This document shows positions 35,690 to 45,035 of a stretch of 64,000 bases of DNA, in pieces. A model generated the notes under the pieces. The model was not told the DNA's origin. It saw nothing but the letters and a program-made list of their open reading frames with translations, and ran no database searches. Each line of letters starts with the position of its first letter. The stretch's first letter is position 1. The translations under genes were made by a program, and so were the position numbers. The stretch lies in NCBI RefSeq assembly GCF_004791695.1, contig NZ_SRSO01000003.1, positions 153,538-217,537 on the forward strand, written 5' to 3'. Origin of the DNA: Flavivirga rizhaonensis. Its GTDB lineage: Bacteria > Bacteroidota > Bacteroidia > Flavobacteriales > Flavobacteriaceae.

Positions 35690-36129
35690 AATTTCAGTTT
35701 TATCTCGGTTAAATGTTAACTTTATAAATGTAGGTTTTATTCTTGGTGCTCGCAAATAAAAAGTAATACAATTACTACCTTTAAACATGGATTAAAAATT
35801 TATAATTTTGATTTACAAATATTTACACATCAATATTGGTATTCAACAAATCTTACTACATAATACTTTGACTTCATAATATTTCAAATAAAAATTTATG
35901 TAATTAAAGTCATCATATTAAAAAAACAGCTACTATTTACCAATACGTATAAAATATCTTGGACAAACTAGGAGTGATTTTTATAGAGTATTCTTCTCTC
36001 ATACCATTTTCTATGAATAGACAATCTCATAAACGTTATACACATTAGTAAACTTTTAACATAACACGATCAAAGCTTTTTAGTCAAAAACAGTAATTTC
36101 GCTGTTTAATACAAACAAATAACCCAACA
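35690..36129. other. Intergenic, no gene seen
   Basis: A 440-bp AT-rich divergent spacer between the DUF5679 gene and the S9 peptidase gene. It must contain both promoters. A near-consensus TAATTTCG lies about 35 bp before the peptidase ATG. No repeat or other frame seen. Confidence 0.5.
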
Positions 36130-38643
36130 ATGAGAAACATTACTCTGCTGTTTATTCTTTTTTTAAGCATAAATTTAATTTCAGCCCAAGACAAGAACAT
36201 TTCAACAACACCTCAACCAAATTATCGTTTGGCATCACAGTTTTCTCCAACTAATCTTGCAAAATTAGTTCACTCAACAACTGTCAGGCCTCATTGGTTA
36301 AAAAGAGGAGATCGTTTTTGGTATCAATATAAAACTACTGAAGGCTCCAATTACTATTTAGTAAATGCGAATACAAAATCGAAATCCAAATTGTTTGACA
36401 ATGAAAAAATGGCAAAATGGTTAACGGAAATAACAAAAGATCCTTATGATGCAAAACATTTACCTCGTTTCAATTTTAAATTCGTTAAAAATGAAACGGC
36501 TATTCGCTTTAGAGTAACTTCTACAGAAGAAGTTGAAGTCATAGAAGAGAAAAAGACTATCGAAAATGATTCTTCTGTTACTAAAAAAGAAAAAAAGAAG
36601 GCTCCTAAAATGGAAAAAAAGGTCTACCATCTTGAATATAAATTAGGCGGTAATTCATTAACTATCATTGACAATAAAAAGAAAGAGAAAGAACCATGGA
36701 AAAAATGGGCCACGATCTCACCTGATAGTACTATTGTATTGTTTTCCAAGAATTATAATTTGTTTTGGATGGATAAAGCTAATTTTTTGAAAGCTGTTAA
36801 AGACGAAAAAGACTCTACAATTGTGGAGAACCAATGGACCAACGATGGTGTAGAGTATTATGGTTATGGAGGTTCTAGCCGTGGAGAAAACAACGAAACC
36901 AAAGAAGAAAAGAAAGATGACAGAAAAAAAATTAATGGTATTTGGTCCCATGATTCTGAAAAATTTGTATTCACAAAATCTGACTCTAGACATATTAAAG
37001 ATTTATGGGTAATCAATTCTGTTGCAAAAAAGCGCCCAACTTTAGAAACCTATAAATACCATATGCCAGGAGAAAAAGAATTCTACAAACAAGAATTATT
37101 GGTTTTTGATATGACGTCTAAAAAAGTTGTTAATATTAAACTAGACACAACGAAGCAACAAGGAATTTCTGTTTACAGAGCTCCGAAAAAACAATCGAAC
37201 AGAGATGATGAATTTCAACCGTCACTATTACTTTCAAAAAAAGGAAAGATTTATTTTAACACCATAAGTAGAGATAGAAAAAAACTAGATATCTGCGTTG
37301 CAGATATTAATTCTGGAGATGTCACTGTTTTAATTGAAGAACGGTTTAACACTTATATTGAATCGAGGCCTTTGATTTTATTCAATGATGAACAAGAAAT
37401 TCTCCATTGGTCTGAACGCGATGGTTGGGCTCATTTTTACTTATACAATTCTAATGGGAAATTAAAACGTCAAGTGACTTTTGGTTCTTATCATGTTAAT
37501 CAGTTTACTAATTTGGATGAAAAAGAGCGTGTTCTTTATTTTACAGCAAATGGGGTTTCCAAAAACCAAGACCCTTATTACGAACATTTGTATCGCATTA
37601 ACTTAGATGGCACTGGTTTACGAAATATTAATTCTGGAGATTATAATACGGCAACAAGCATGTCTGATTCTAACAAGTATTTTGTAAGCAATTATTCTAG
37701 AGTTAATACAACTCCTATGTCTGAATTGCGAAACAGTAATGGTTCTGTTATTATGACTTTAGAAGAAGCCGATCTATCTCAACTTTTTGCAACAGGATAT
37801 AAATTTCCTGAACCGTTTAAAGTAAAAGCAGATGATGGCATTACAGACATTTATGGGGTTATGTATAAGCCTTTCAATTTTGACGACTCTAAGAGCTATC
37901 CTTTATTAGAGTATGTATATCCAGGCCCTCAAACTGAGGCTGTAAATAAATCTTTTTCAGTTAGAATGGATCGATTAGATCGTATGGCTCAAGTGGGCTT
38001 CGTAGTTATTACATTAGGGAACAGAGGCGGACACCCTAATCGTTCAAAATGGTATCATAATTATGGTTATGGCAACCTTAGAGATTATGGTTTAGCGGAC
38101 AAAAAATATGTCGCCGAGCAATTAACAAAAAAACACCCTTACATTAATATCGACAAGGTTGGTATTTACGGTCATTCTGGTGGTGGCTTTATGTCTACCG
38201 CCGCAATGCTAGTATATCCAGACTTTTTTAAAGCAGCCGTTTCTTCTGCTGGTAACCACGATAACTCAATGTATAATAGCTGGTGGAGTGAAACGCATCA
38301 TGGTGTTAAAGAAAAAAAGGATGCTGATAATAATGTATCTTATGAATATGCTATTGATAAGAATCAATCTTTAGCATCCAACCTAAAGGGTAATCTTATG
38401 CTAATTACAGGAGACATAGACAACAATGTACACCCTGGTGGCACCATTAGAATGGCAAACGCTTTAATTAAGGCTAATAAACGATTTGATTTTATGATCA
38501 TGCCTGGGCAACGTCATGGTTTTGGAAATATGACGGAATATTCCTTTTGGCTAAGAGCAGATCATTTTAGCAAACATTTTTTAGGAAAGGAAGCGACAAG
38601 CATTGATATTATGGAAATGAATAGAGATACCCCTAAAAAATAA
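36130..38643 (+). CDS. S9-family prolyl oligopeptidase-type serine peptidase
   Basis: 837 aa. Signal peptide MRNITLLFILFLSINLISAQ. A DPP IV-like beta-propeller spans about 60-580 with a charged K/E-rich insertion (about 135-170). The alpha/beta-hydrolase domain carries the nucleophile Ser in GIYGHSGGGFMS (about 682), Asp in ITGDIDNNVHPG (about 762) and His in GQRHGFG (about 796). Likely periplasmic, cutting after proline or related residues in peptides. Monocistronic; a family C inverted repeat follows 13 bp after the stop. Confidence 0.94.
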   Translation: MRNITLLFILFLSINLISAQDKNISTTPQPNYRLASQFSPTNLAKLVHSTTVRPHWLKRGDRFWYQYKTTEGSNYYLVNANTKSKSKLFDNEKMAKWLTEITKDPYDAKHLPRFNFKFVKNETAIRFRVTSTEEVEVIEEKKTIENDSSVTKKEKKKAPKMEKKVYHLEYKLGGNSLTIIDNKKKEKEPWKKWATISPDSTIVLFSKNYNLFWMDKANFLKAVKDEKDSTIVENQWTNDGVEYYGYGGSSRGENNETKEEKKDDRKKINGIWSHDSEKFVFTKSDSRHIKDLWVINSVAKKRPTLETYKYHMPGEKEFYKQELLVFDMTSKKVVNIKLDTTKQQGISVYRAPKKQSNRDDEFQPSLLLSKKGKIYFNTISRDRKKLDICVADINSGDVTVLIEERFNTYIESRPLILFNDEQEILHWSERDGWAHFYLYNSNGKLKRQVTFGSYHVNQFTNLDEKERVLYFTANGVSKNQDPYYEHLYRINLDGTGLRNINSGDYNTATSMSDSNKYFVSNYSRVNTTPMSELRNSNGSVIMTLEEADLSQLFATGYKFPEPFKVKADDGITDIYGVMYKPFNFDDSKSYPLLEYVYPGPQTEAVNKSFSVRMDRLDRMAQVGFVVITLGNRGGHPNRSKWYHNYGYGNLRDYGLADKKYVAEQLTKKHPYINIDKVGIYGHSGGGFMSTAAMLVYPDFFKAAVSSAGNHDNSMYNSWWSETHHGVKEKKDADNNVSYEYAIDKNQSLASNLKGNLMLITGDIDNNVHPGGTIRMANALIKANKRFDFMIMPGQRHGFGNMTEYSFWLRADHFSKHFLGKEATSIDIMEMNRDTPKK

Positions 38644-38655
38644 CGGTTTTTCACT

Positions 38656-38802
38656 AAATAAAAGAGGCTGTCTAAAAAGTGTCATTCTGAATGGAATGAA
38701 GAATCTCTTTAAAATATATGACTCTGATTATGAGTGAAATAAGATTCTTCGCGTTGCTCTGAATGACAAGATTAACCACTTTTCAGACAGCCTCTTTTAT
38801 TT
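38656..38802. repeat. Inverted-repeat element, family C copy 1
   Basis: The arms AAATAAAAGAGGCTGTCT and AGACAGCCTCTTTTATTT enclose an imperfect palindrome (GTCATTCTGAATGGAATGAA ... GCTCTGAATGAC). It lies between two convergent genes and would terminate both. The inner about 130 bp are the inverted copy of 44446-44590 with one mismatch seen. The outermost arm bases differ from that copy yet stay complementary. Confidence 0.88.
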
Positions 38803-38828
38803 TATAGTCAATGATTGCTCACTCTTTG

Positions 38829-41231
38829 TTAATTAAAAACCTCAATCTCTTCAATAATTTCTTTGACTTCAATACCAGCTATTTTATAGCTTCCTTTTAA
38901 AGCGTCAATATTGGCTTTTACTTCAGATTCATTTCCATTAAAAGTCTCATAACTAATAGATTCTTCATCATTCTCAATAGTCACCGTAGTCACTACTGCT
39001 TTAACAGTACCATCTTCATTATTAGTCATATTCACTTTAATTTCTTTAGAAATGGCAACATTTTCAAGCTCATGTCCATCAGAAGTGTAAGCGGTAACAA
39101 TATCAGAAGACAATGCAATACTAGGCGCTATAACCAGTGCAACAACAGACATTAATTTTAATAAGATATTTAATGAAGGCCCTGAAGTATCTTTAAAAGG
39201 ATCTCCAACAGTATCACCAACAACAGCCGCTTTATGAGCATCTGTTCCTTTTTTACCTTGCTCTTCAATAGTCTTTTTAGCATTATCCCAAGCACCACCG
39301 GCATTAGATTGGAAAATTGCCATAAGCACACCACAAGTAGTAACACCTGCAAGTAAACCACCTAACATTTCTGCGCCACCAATAAACCCAACAGCTACAG
39401 GTACTGCAATAGCTAAAAGCCCTGGAAATACCATTTCTTTAATAGATGCTTTTGTTGAAATAGCAACACATTTATCGTATTCTGCAACACCATCTGCCGC
39501 ATCAAATATTTTTCTATCTTCTTCTGAAGCTTTACTCATATCTGAATCATACTTACGCATCACTTCTAGAGCTGCTTTTAATTGGGGGATGTCTCTAAAC
39601 TGACGACGAACTTCTTCAATCATAGCCATAGCTGCACGCCCAACGGCATTCATAGATAATGCTGAAAACACAAACGGTAACATGCCCCCAACTAATAACC
39701 CTGCCATAATTTGAGGTTGTGACACATCAATAGCGGTTACATTTGCCGTTTTCATAAAAGCTGCAAATAATGCCAATGCTGTTAAGGCTGCAGAAGCAAT
39801 GGCAAAACCTTTACCAATAGCTGCTGTTGTATTACCTACAGCATCTAACTTATCGGTACGTTCGCGAACTTCACTCGGCAACTCTGCCATTTCAGCAATA
39901 CCACCAGCATTATCAGAAATTGGTCCGTAAGCATCAACTGCTAACTGTATTCCTGTATTAGCAAGCATTCCTACCGCAGCAATAGCAATACCATATAAGC
40001 CAGCAAAATGGTGTGATACCAAAATAGCCGCAGCAATTAATATAATAGGAATTGCAGTAGACATCATTCCAATACCTAAACCAGCAATGATATTTGTTGC
40101 AGCACCAGTTTCAGATTGTCTAACAATAGAATTTACAGGCCCTTTTCCAGTTCCAGTATAATATTCGGTTACTTTACCAACGGCTAAACCAGCTACTAAA
40201 CCAGCTATAGTTGCCCAAAACACACCCATTGCCCCGAAAGGTAAACCCTCAACAGTTTCTGGTATTAAAGCATTAATAATAAAATAAGACGCTATAACCA
40301 TTAAACCTGCTGAACCAAACTCACCAATATTTAAAGCTGTTTGCGGGTTTCCACCATCTTTTACTTTCACAAAAAACGTTCCTATAATAGACATCACAAT
40401 ACCAACTGCAGCTAATACTAACGGTAAGTATACAGCTCCTAGTCCATTAAAATCTGGTGTTAAAATAAAAGCTCCTAATACCATTGTACCAATAATAGAA
40501 CCTACATAAGATTCGAATAAATCGGCTCCCATACCAGCAACATCACCTACATTATCACCTACATTATCTGCAATGGTTGCAGGGTTTAAAGGATGATCTT
40601 CAGGTATTCCTGCTTCCACTTTACCAACTAAGTCTGCTCCAACATCGGCTGCTTTGGTATAAATACCACCTCCAACACGAGCGAATAAAGCTATAGATGA
40701 TGCTCCTAAAGAAAAACCTGAAAGCACATTTAGTACTAATGATAAATTCTCAGGACCACCCCACATATTCTGATATATCATAAAAAGACCACTTAAGCCT
40801 AAAACACCAAGCCCAACAACACCAAGCCCCATAACAGCACCACCAGCAAAAGCAACTTCTAAAGCTTTTCCTAAAGAAGTTCTTGCTGCACTTGTAGTCC
40901 TTACATTGGCTTTGGTAGCAACTTTCATTCCTATAAATCCAGCTAAGGCAGAACAAATAGCTCCAACTATAAAAGATACGGCAACCATACCATTAGATCC
41001 CTCTTCTGCATTTCCTTTAAAGTAAAGTAGAACAGCAACAGCAATTACAAATATTGATAAAATTTTATATTCAGCTTTTAGAAAAGACATCGCCCCATCG
41101 GCAATATTTTTAGCAATTCGAATCATTTTATCATCTCCTTGATCTTGTTTGGAGACCCACGCACTTTTTATAAATACATAAGCCAAAGCTAAAACTCCAA
41201 ACACTGGTAAAAATTTCACTATTAATTCCAT
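38829..41231 (-). CDS. hppA: Membrane-bound ion-pumping pyrophosphatase, K+-dependent type
   Basis: 800 aa, about 16 helices, hydrolysing pyrophosphate to pump Na+ and/or H+. PPi/Mg sites are clear: [37 protein letters not shown], then [10 protein letters not shown] with the gate Glu. The motif [13 protein letters not shown] has Ala where K+-independent enzymes have Lys, so K+-dependent. Na+ transport is likely from the clade but not proven. An additional C-terminal stretch of about 75 residues ([18 protein letters not shown] to the end), hydrophilic and beta-like, follows the last helix and makes the protein longer than usual. It lies downstream of the soluble pyrophosphatase gene. Confidence 0.95.
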   Translation of the reverse strand: MELIVKFLPVFGVLALAYVFIKSAWVSKQDQGDDKMIRIAKNIADGAMSFLKAEYKILSIFVIAVAVLLYFKGNAEEGSNGMVAVSFIVGAICSALAGFIGMKVATKANVRTTSAARTSLGKALEVAFAGGAVMGLGVVGLGVLGLSGLFMIYQNMWGGPENLSLVLNVLSGFSLGASSIALFARVGGGIYTKAADVGADLVGKVEAGIPEDHPLNPATIADNVGDNVGDVAGMGADLFESYVGSIIGTMVLGAFILTPDFNGLGAVYLPLVLAAVGIVMSIIGTFFVKVKDGGNPQTALNIGEFGSAGLMVIASYFIINALIPETVEGLPFGAMGVFWATIAGLVAGLAVGKVTEYYTGTGKGPVNSIVRQSETGAATNIIAGLGIGMMSTAIPIILIAAAILVSHHFAGLYGIAIAAVGMLANTGIQLAVDAYGPISDNAGGIAEMAELPSEVRERTDKLDAVGNTTAAIGKGFAIASAALTALALFAAFMKTANVTAIDVSQPQIMAGLLVGGMLPFVFSALSMNAVGRAAMAMIEEVRRQFRDIPQLKAALEVMRKYDSDMSKASEEDRKIFDAADGVAEYDKCVAISTKASIKEMVFPGLLAIAVPVAVGFIGGAEMLGGLLAGVTTCGVLMAIFQSNAGGAWDNAKKTIEEQGKKGTDAHKAAVVGDTVGDPFKDTSGPSLNILLKLMSVVALVIAPSIALSSDIVTAYTSDGHELENVAISKEIKVNMTNNEDGTVKAVVTTVTIENDEESISYETFNGNESEVKANIDALKGSYKIAGIEVKEIIEEIEVFN

Positions 41232-41462
41232 ATTAATAAGTTCTTTTATTAGTTATTAGTTAATTATTTTTAAACGAAGCTAAAAATAGGAAAATATAAG
41301 TGATAAAAAAAGCCTCTATTAATTAAAGATAATACATTCAAATCCCTGTTTAAATATATTATCTTTAATACAATGACATATGTTAGTTTTTCCTTGTTTA
41401 TTTAGATGAAATCACACTTTAATTATGCCCAAAATTTCTCTTGCATCAAAGTTGGAAAACAA

Positions 41463-41492
41463 AAAACCATCCTAAATTATTAGGATGGTTTT
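41463..41492 (-). terminator. Terminator after ppa
   Basis: AAAACCATCCTAA and TTAGGATGGTTTT form a 13-bp stem with a short loop, 25 bp past the ppa stop, with A and T flanks. It separates ppa from hppA. Confidence 0.85.
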
Positions 41493-41517
41493 ATAAATTT
41501 TAAATAAAAATTTTCAA

Positions 41518-42045
41518 CTAAATAGTAAAGGTTCTTTTTTTCTTGTGCTCGCTATTTTCATAACGCAATACACATTCATGATAAATCTTTCTAGCTTCTT
41601 CAGCATTTCCCCATCCACCAGTATCAACCTTCTTCTTTTCCAAATCTTTATATACTTGGAAAAAATGCTCTATTTCCTTTAACCTATGAGGGTTTAAATC
41701 TGATATGTCTTTATTATTACTCCATATAGGATCAGAAACCGGTACACAAATAATTTTTTCATCGGGGCCTTTTTCGTCAGTCATATGGAATACACCAATT
41801 GGTCTAACCTCCATAACTACCATAGGATATGTTGGTTCTGTTCCCATAACCAATACATCTAATGGATCTTGATCTAATGCCAAAGTTTCTGGAATAAATC
41901 CATAATCCCCTGGATACATCATAGATGAAAACAACATACGGTCGAAGCGAATTTTGTGTAATGCAAAATCGTATTCATATTTATTTCTACTTCCTTTAGG
42001 TATTTCAATTAACACATCAAATGTTAAATCTTTTTTCTTACTCAT
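41518..42045 (-). CDS. ppa: Soluble inorganic pyrophosphatase (family I)
   Basis: 175 aa. Family I motifs: IEIPKGSRNKYEYDF, YPGDYGFIPETLALDQDPLDVLV (metal-binding D-x-D-P-L-D) and ICVPVSDPIW. Cytoplasmic, removing PPi from biosynthesis. A full two-box promoter lies upstream and a terminator downstream, so it is expressed independently of hppA. Confidence 0.96.
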   Translation of the reverse strand: MSKKKDLTFDVLIEIPKGSRNKYEYDFALHKIRFDRMLFSSMMYPGDYGFIPETLALDQDPLDVLVMGTEPTYPMVVMEVRPIGVFHMTDEKGPDEKIICVPVSDPIWSNNKDISDLNPHRLKEIEHFFQVYKDLEKKKVDTGGWGNAEEARKIYHECVLRYENSEHKKKRTFTI

Positions 42046-42068
42046 AGTTTATAAATATTTTAGGGACG

Positions 42069-42099
42069 CAAATGTACTGAACACTTAGACTTTAACCAA
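42069..42099 (-). promoter_or_regulatory. Bacteroidota promoter of ppa
   Basis: On the minus strand TTG (42097-42099), a 20-bp spacer, and a perfect -7 box TACATTTG (42069-42076), about 24 bp before the ppa ATG. Both boxes and spacing fit the Bacteroidota primary sigma consensus. Confidence 0.7.
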
Positions 42100-42173
42100 C
42101 AAAAAACTTGGTTGTTTTAGATTAATAATTCCTATCTTGTCGCTGACTAATTCAAATAATATTCTAGCTGACT

Positions 42174-44408
42174 ATGAGACTTTTATTTTATTTTTTATTT
42201 ACTCTATTTTCTTTATTATCTATTAAAGCCCAAACAGAGCCCTGGCAAGGTAAATTTGAGCCTATTGACAATATGATTACCCCCCCTAACACCTACAGAA
42301 CTGCCAGTGGGGCTCCTGGAAGGGATTATTGGCAACAACAAGCTAATTATAAAATTAAGGCAACCCTTGACGAAACTAACAATACCATTTCCGGTAAAGA
42401 AACTATTACTTATTATAATAATTCGCCAGATGATTTAAGCTACCTATGGATACAACTTGAACAAAACGTTAATAAAAAAGGAAATGAAGATTTTGGAGGC
42501 ATAAACAATAATATAAAAGACGGCATGACTTCAAGGCAAATGCAGTTCCTTACTAGAGCTATCGATTTTCCTGCTGGTTATTCTATTAAATATGTTAAAG
42601 ATTCAAACGGGAAAAACATAAAAACCATGGTTAACAATACCATGATGAAGGTTAAATTGAATACGCTTCTTAAATCGGGGGAATCTACGAGTTTTTCAAT
42701 AGCGTGGTCTTACCCAATTACCGACAGAAGCATGTATTCATTATCTCGGGAGGGCTATGAGTATTTTCCATCGGATGATAATACTGTTTATCTTATTGCT
42801 CACTGGTTTCCGAGAATGGCTGTTTATAATGATACAGAAGGTTGGCAAAATCAGCAATTTCAAAAACTTGGAGAGTTTGCACTGGAATTTGGCGATTATG
42901 ATGTTGAAATCACTGTACCAGAAGATCATATTGTTGCGTCTACTGGCTTACTTCAAAATAGTGAATCTGTATTAACAAAAGCTCAGCGTAAAAGATTGGA
43001 TGAAGCTCGAAAGTCTTTTGACAAACCTGTAATGGTTATTACCCAAAAAGAAGCAGAAGCCAATGAAAAACAGAAATCAAAAAAGCAAAAAACATGGAAA
43101 TTCAGTGCTAAAAATGTTCGTGATTTTGCCTTTGCTTCCTCTCGTAAATTTATGTGGGATGCACAAGCTGTAAAGTTGCCAACCAATACTGTAATGGCTA
43201 TGTCTTTTTATCCTAAAGAAGGTTTACCTGTATGGCAGGAAGAATCCACTAAAGCTGTGAGGCATGCTTTAGAAGTATATTCTGAAGCGACTTTCGATTA
43301 CCCATACCCTGTTGCTATTTCTGTAAACACATCTAATATTGGTATGGAATTCCCTATGATTAGCTTTAATGGAGGTCGTCCAAAAAATGGTAAAATAAGC
43401 AATAATGCTAAACAAGGAATGATAGGGACTATTATTCATGAAGTGGGTCACAACTGGTTCCCTATGATTGTAAGTTCGGATGAGCGCAAATGGATGTGGA
43501 TGGACGAAGGTTTAAACACCTTTTTACACCAAAGAACTGTAGCAGAGCGTTATCCTGATTTTAATAGTGTAACACCTAAAAGCATCGTTCCGTTTATGAG
43601 TGGTGATAAAAATATTTTACGCCCTATTATGACGACTTCAGATAGTGAACTTATGTCTCAATTTGGTGCTAATTTTTATTTGAAACCAACTGTTGGTTTG
43701 CAAATGCTTCGCAATTCGATTATTGGAAAAGAATTATTTGATGAAGCTTTTAAAGAATATGCTAACCGTTGGAAATATAAACACCCCAATCCTGCCGATT
43801 TATTTAGAACACTTGAAGATGCGACAGCTACCGACTTAGATTGGTTTTATAGAGGTTGGTTTTTTACAACCGATCATGTAGATATGGAATTAAGTCATGT
43901 AAAATGGTTTAAAGTCTATGAGGAGAATTCGAACATAGAAGATCAAAATAATACATCTAAAGTAAAAATTGATGCTTCAGGCAAAAATGTTCAAGCACAA
44001 ACTAAAGATTTCTCAAGTGGTCCGGAAATGATTACTATGAACGCAACACCTGATGCTGCATACGGTCAATTTTTATCAAGAATTAACGAACCTGAATTGC
44101 GCAAACAACTTTCTGGTAAAAACATTTACGAAATCACTATTAAAAATGTAGGAGGGCTTGTTATGCCTGTTACTATTGAGTGGATATTTACTGATGGCTC
44201 AAAAGAAATTGATACTATTCCAGCCGAAATCTGGCGTAGAAACGAATACGAAATTCAAAAAACATTTATAAAGGAAAAAGAAGTAAAGGAAGTGAATTTA
44301 GATCCTAATTTTGAATATGCTGATACCGACACGAAAAACAATTCGTTTCCTAAAGTTGAAACAGCATCCGAGTTTGATACTTTTAAAAATAATAAAAGAA
44401 AGAGTTGA
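42174..44408 (+). CDS. M1-family zinc metallopeptidase (aminopeptidase)
   Basis: 744 aa with signal peptide (1-19, ending LLSIKAQ). The zinc motif is IIHEVGHNWFP (about 420-430), with the distal Glu ligand in WMDEGLNTFLHQR (about 445); ISVNTSNIGMEFPMI occupies the position of the GAMEN-type exopeptidase motif. Secreted to the periplasm. A K/E-rich insertion is at about 285-305. It is divergent from ppa. A family C inverted repeat follows the stop at about 38 bp. Confidence 0.93.
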   Translation: MRLLFYFLFTLFSLLSIKAQTEPWQGKFEPIDNMITPPNTYRTASGAPGRDYWQQQANYKIKATLDETNNTISGKETITYYNNSPDDLSYLWIQLEQNVNKKGNEDFGGINNNIKDGMTSRQMQFLTRAIDFPAGYSIKYVKDSNGKNIKTMVNNTMMKVKLNTLLKSGESTSFSIAWSYPITDRSMYSLSREGYEYFPSDDNTVYLIAHWFPRMAVYNDTEGWQNQQFQKLGEFALEFGDYDVEITVPEDHIVASTGLLQNSESVLTKAQRKRLDEARKSFDKPVMVITQKEAEANEKQKSKKQKTWKFSAKNVRDFAFASSRKFMWDAQAVKLPTNTVMAMSFYPKEGLPVWQEESTKAVRHALEVYSEATFDYPYPVAISVNTSNIGMEFPMISFNGGRPKNGKISNNAKQGMIGTIIHEVGHNWFPMIVSSDERKWMWMDEGLNTFLHQRTVAERYPDFNSVTPKSIVPFMSGDKNILRPIMTTSDSELMSQFGANFYLKPTVGLQMLRNSIIGKELFDEAFKEYANRWKYKHPNPADLFRTLEDATATDLDWFYRGWFFTTDHVDMELSHVKWFKVYEENSNIEDQNNTSKVKIDASGKNVQAQTKDFSSGPEMITMNATPDAAYGQFLSRINEPELRKQLSGKNIYEITIKNVGGLVMPVTIEWIFTDGSKEIDTIPAEIWRRNEYEIQKTFIKEKEVKEVNLDPNFEYADTDTKNNSFPKVETASEFDTFKNNKRKS

Positions 44409-44445
44409 TATTAGAAATTCAACCTATTACAATCTTTCTAGAAAA

Positions 44446-44590
44446 TACTAAAGAGGCTGTCTAAAAAGTGGTTAATCTTGTCATTCAGAGCAACGCGAAG
44501 AATCTTATTTCACTCATAATCAGAGTCATATATTTTAAAGAGATTCTTCATTCCATTCAGAATGACACTTTTTAGACAGCCTCTTTAGTA
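44446..44590. repeat. Inverted-repeat element, family C copy 2
   Basis: The arms TACTAAAGAGGCTGTCTA and TAGACAGCCTCTTTAGTA are perfectly inverted (25 bp including AAAAGTG). The interior equals the reverse complement of 38656-38802 over about 130 bp with one difference. It lies beyond the M1 peptidase stop and faces a minus-strand gene, so it can terminate both. Confidence 0.88.
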
Positions 44591-44626
44591 TTAATCCACA
44601 TCAAACCGAACCCCAGCTACCGCTAG
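44591..44626 (-). pseudogene. Possible 3' remnant of a duplicated outer-membrane barrel gene
   Basis: On the minus strand the last codons read AVAGVRFDVD-stop, and the DNA around the stop (ATCCACATCAAACCGAAC) matches the end of the barrel gene at 45036, which ends IGVRFDVD-stop. An in-frame stop lies just upstream, so only a short fragment is left. Could be chance or a small duplication. Confidence 0.3.
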
Positions 44627-45035
44627 TTTCTAAAACTAGTGGTTATAAGAGAGAGTAAATACTATAAAAAGGACTCTTTTATGTATCCTGTCTATACATT
44701 AACAACCAAATTTAACCATTGTTAAATAAAAAATATAATTATAAGTAAAGTTATGAGTGCTGTGGTTGAAAATTATAAACAGAGGAGCTACTCTATTTCT
44801 AAAGTTGCTCCTTTGCTTCTTTTTTTCTTATTCTTACCTGCTGACTCATGACACCACTGGTAAATTACTAGCGGGAGCGATTGAGTTCTAAGTTAAAGCC
44901 CAAATCATTCAGTCAAAAATCAAGGTTTAATAATGTCTTCGACTGCGCTCAGGCTGACATTCTACTCTTAACTTAATGACATAGTGGTAGGTAGGCACAT
45001 TTCATTCTGAATGATAGTTTTTAAACCTCTTTGAT

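Larger units (their letters stand above)
44409..45035. other. Gene-free interval with family C repeat and a possible gene remnant
   Basis: Contains the family C repeat copy 2 (44446-44590), a possible 3' remnant of a barrel gene (44591-44626), and at about 44934-44960 a CTTCGACTGCGCTCAGG short repeat. The rest is AT-rich with no frame. Confidence 0.6.
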
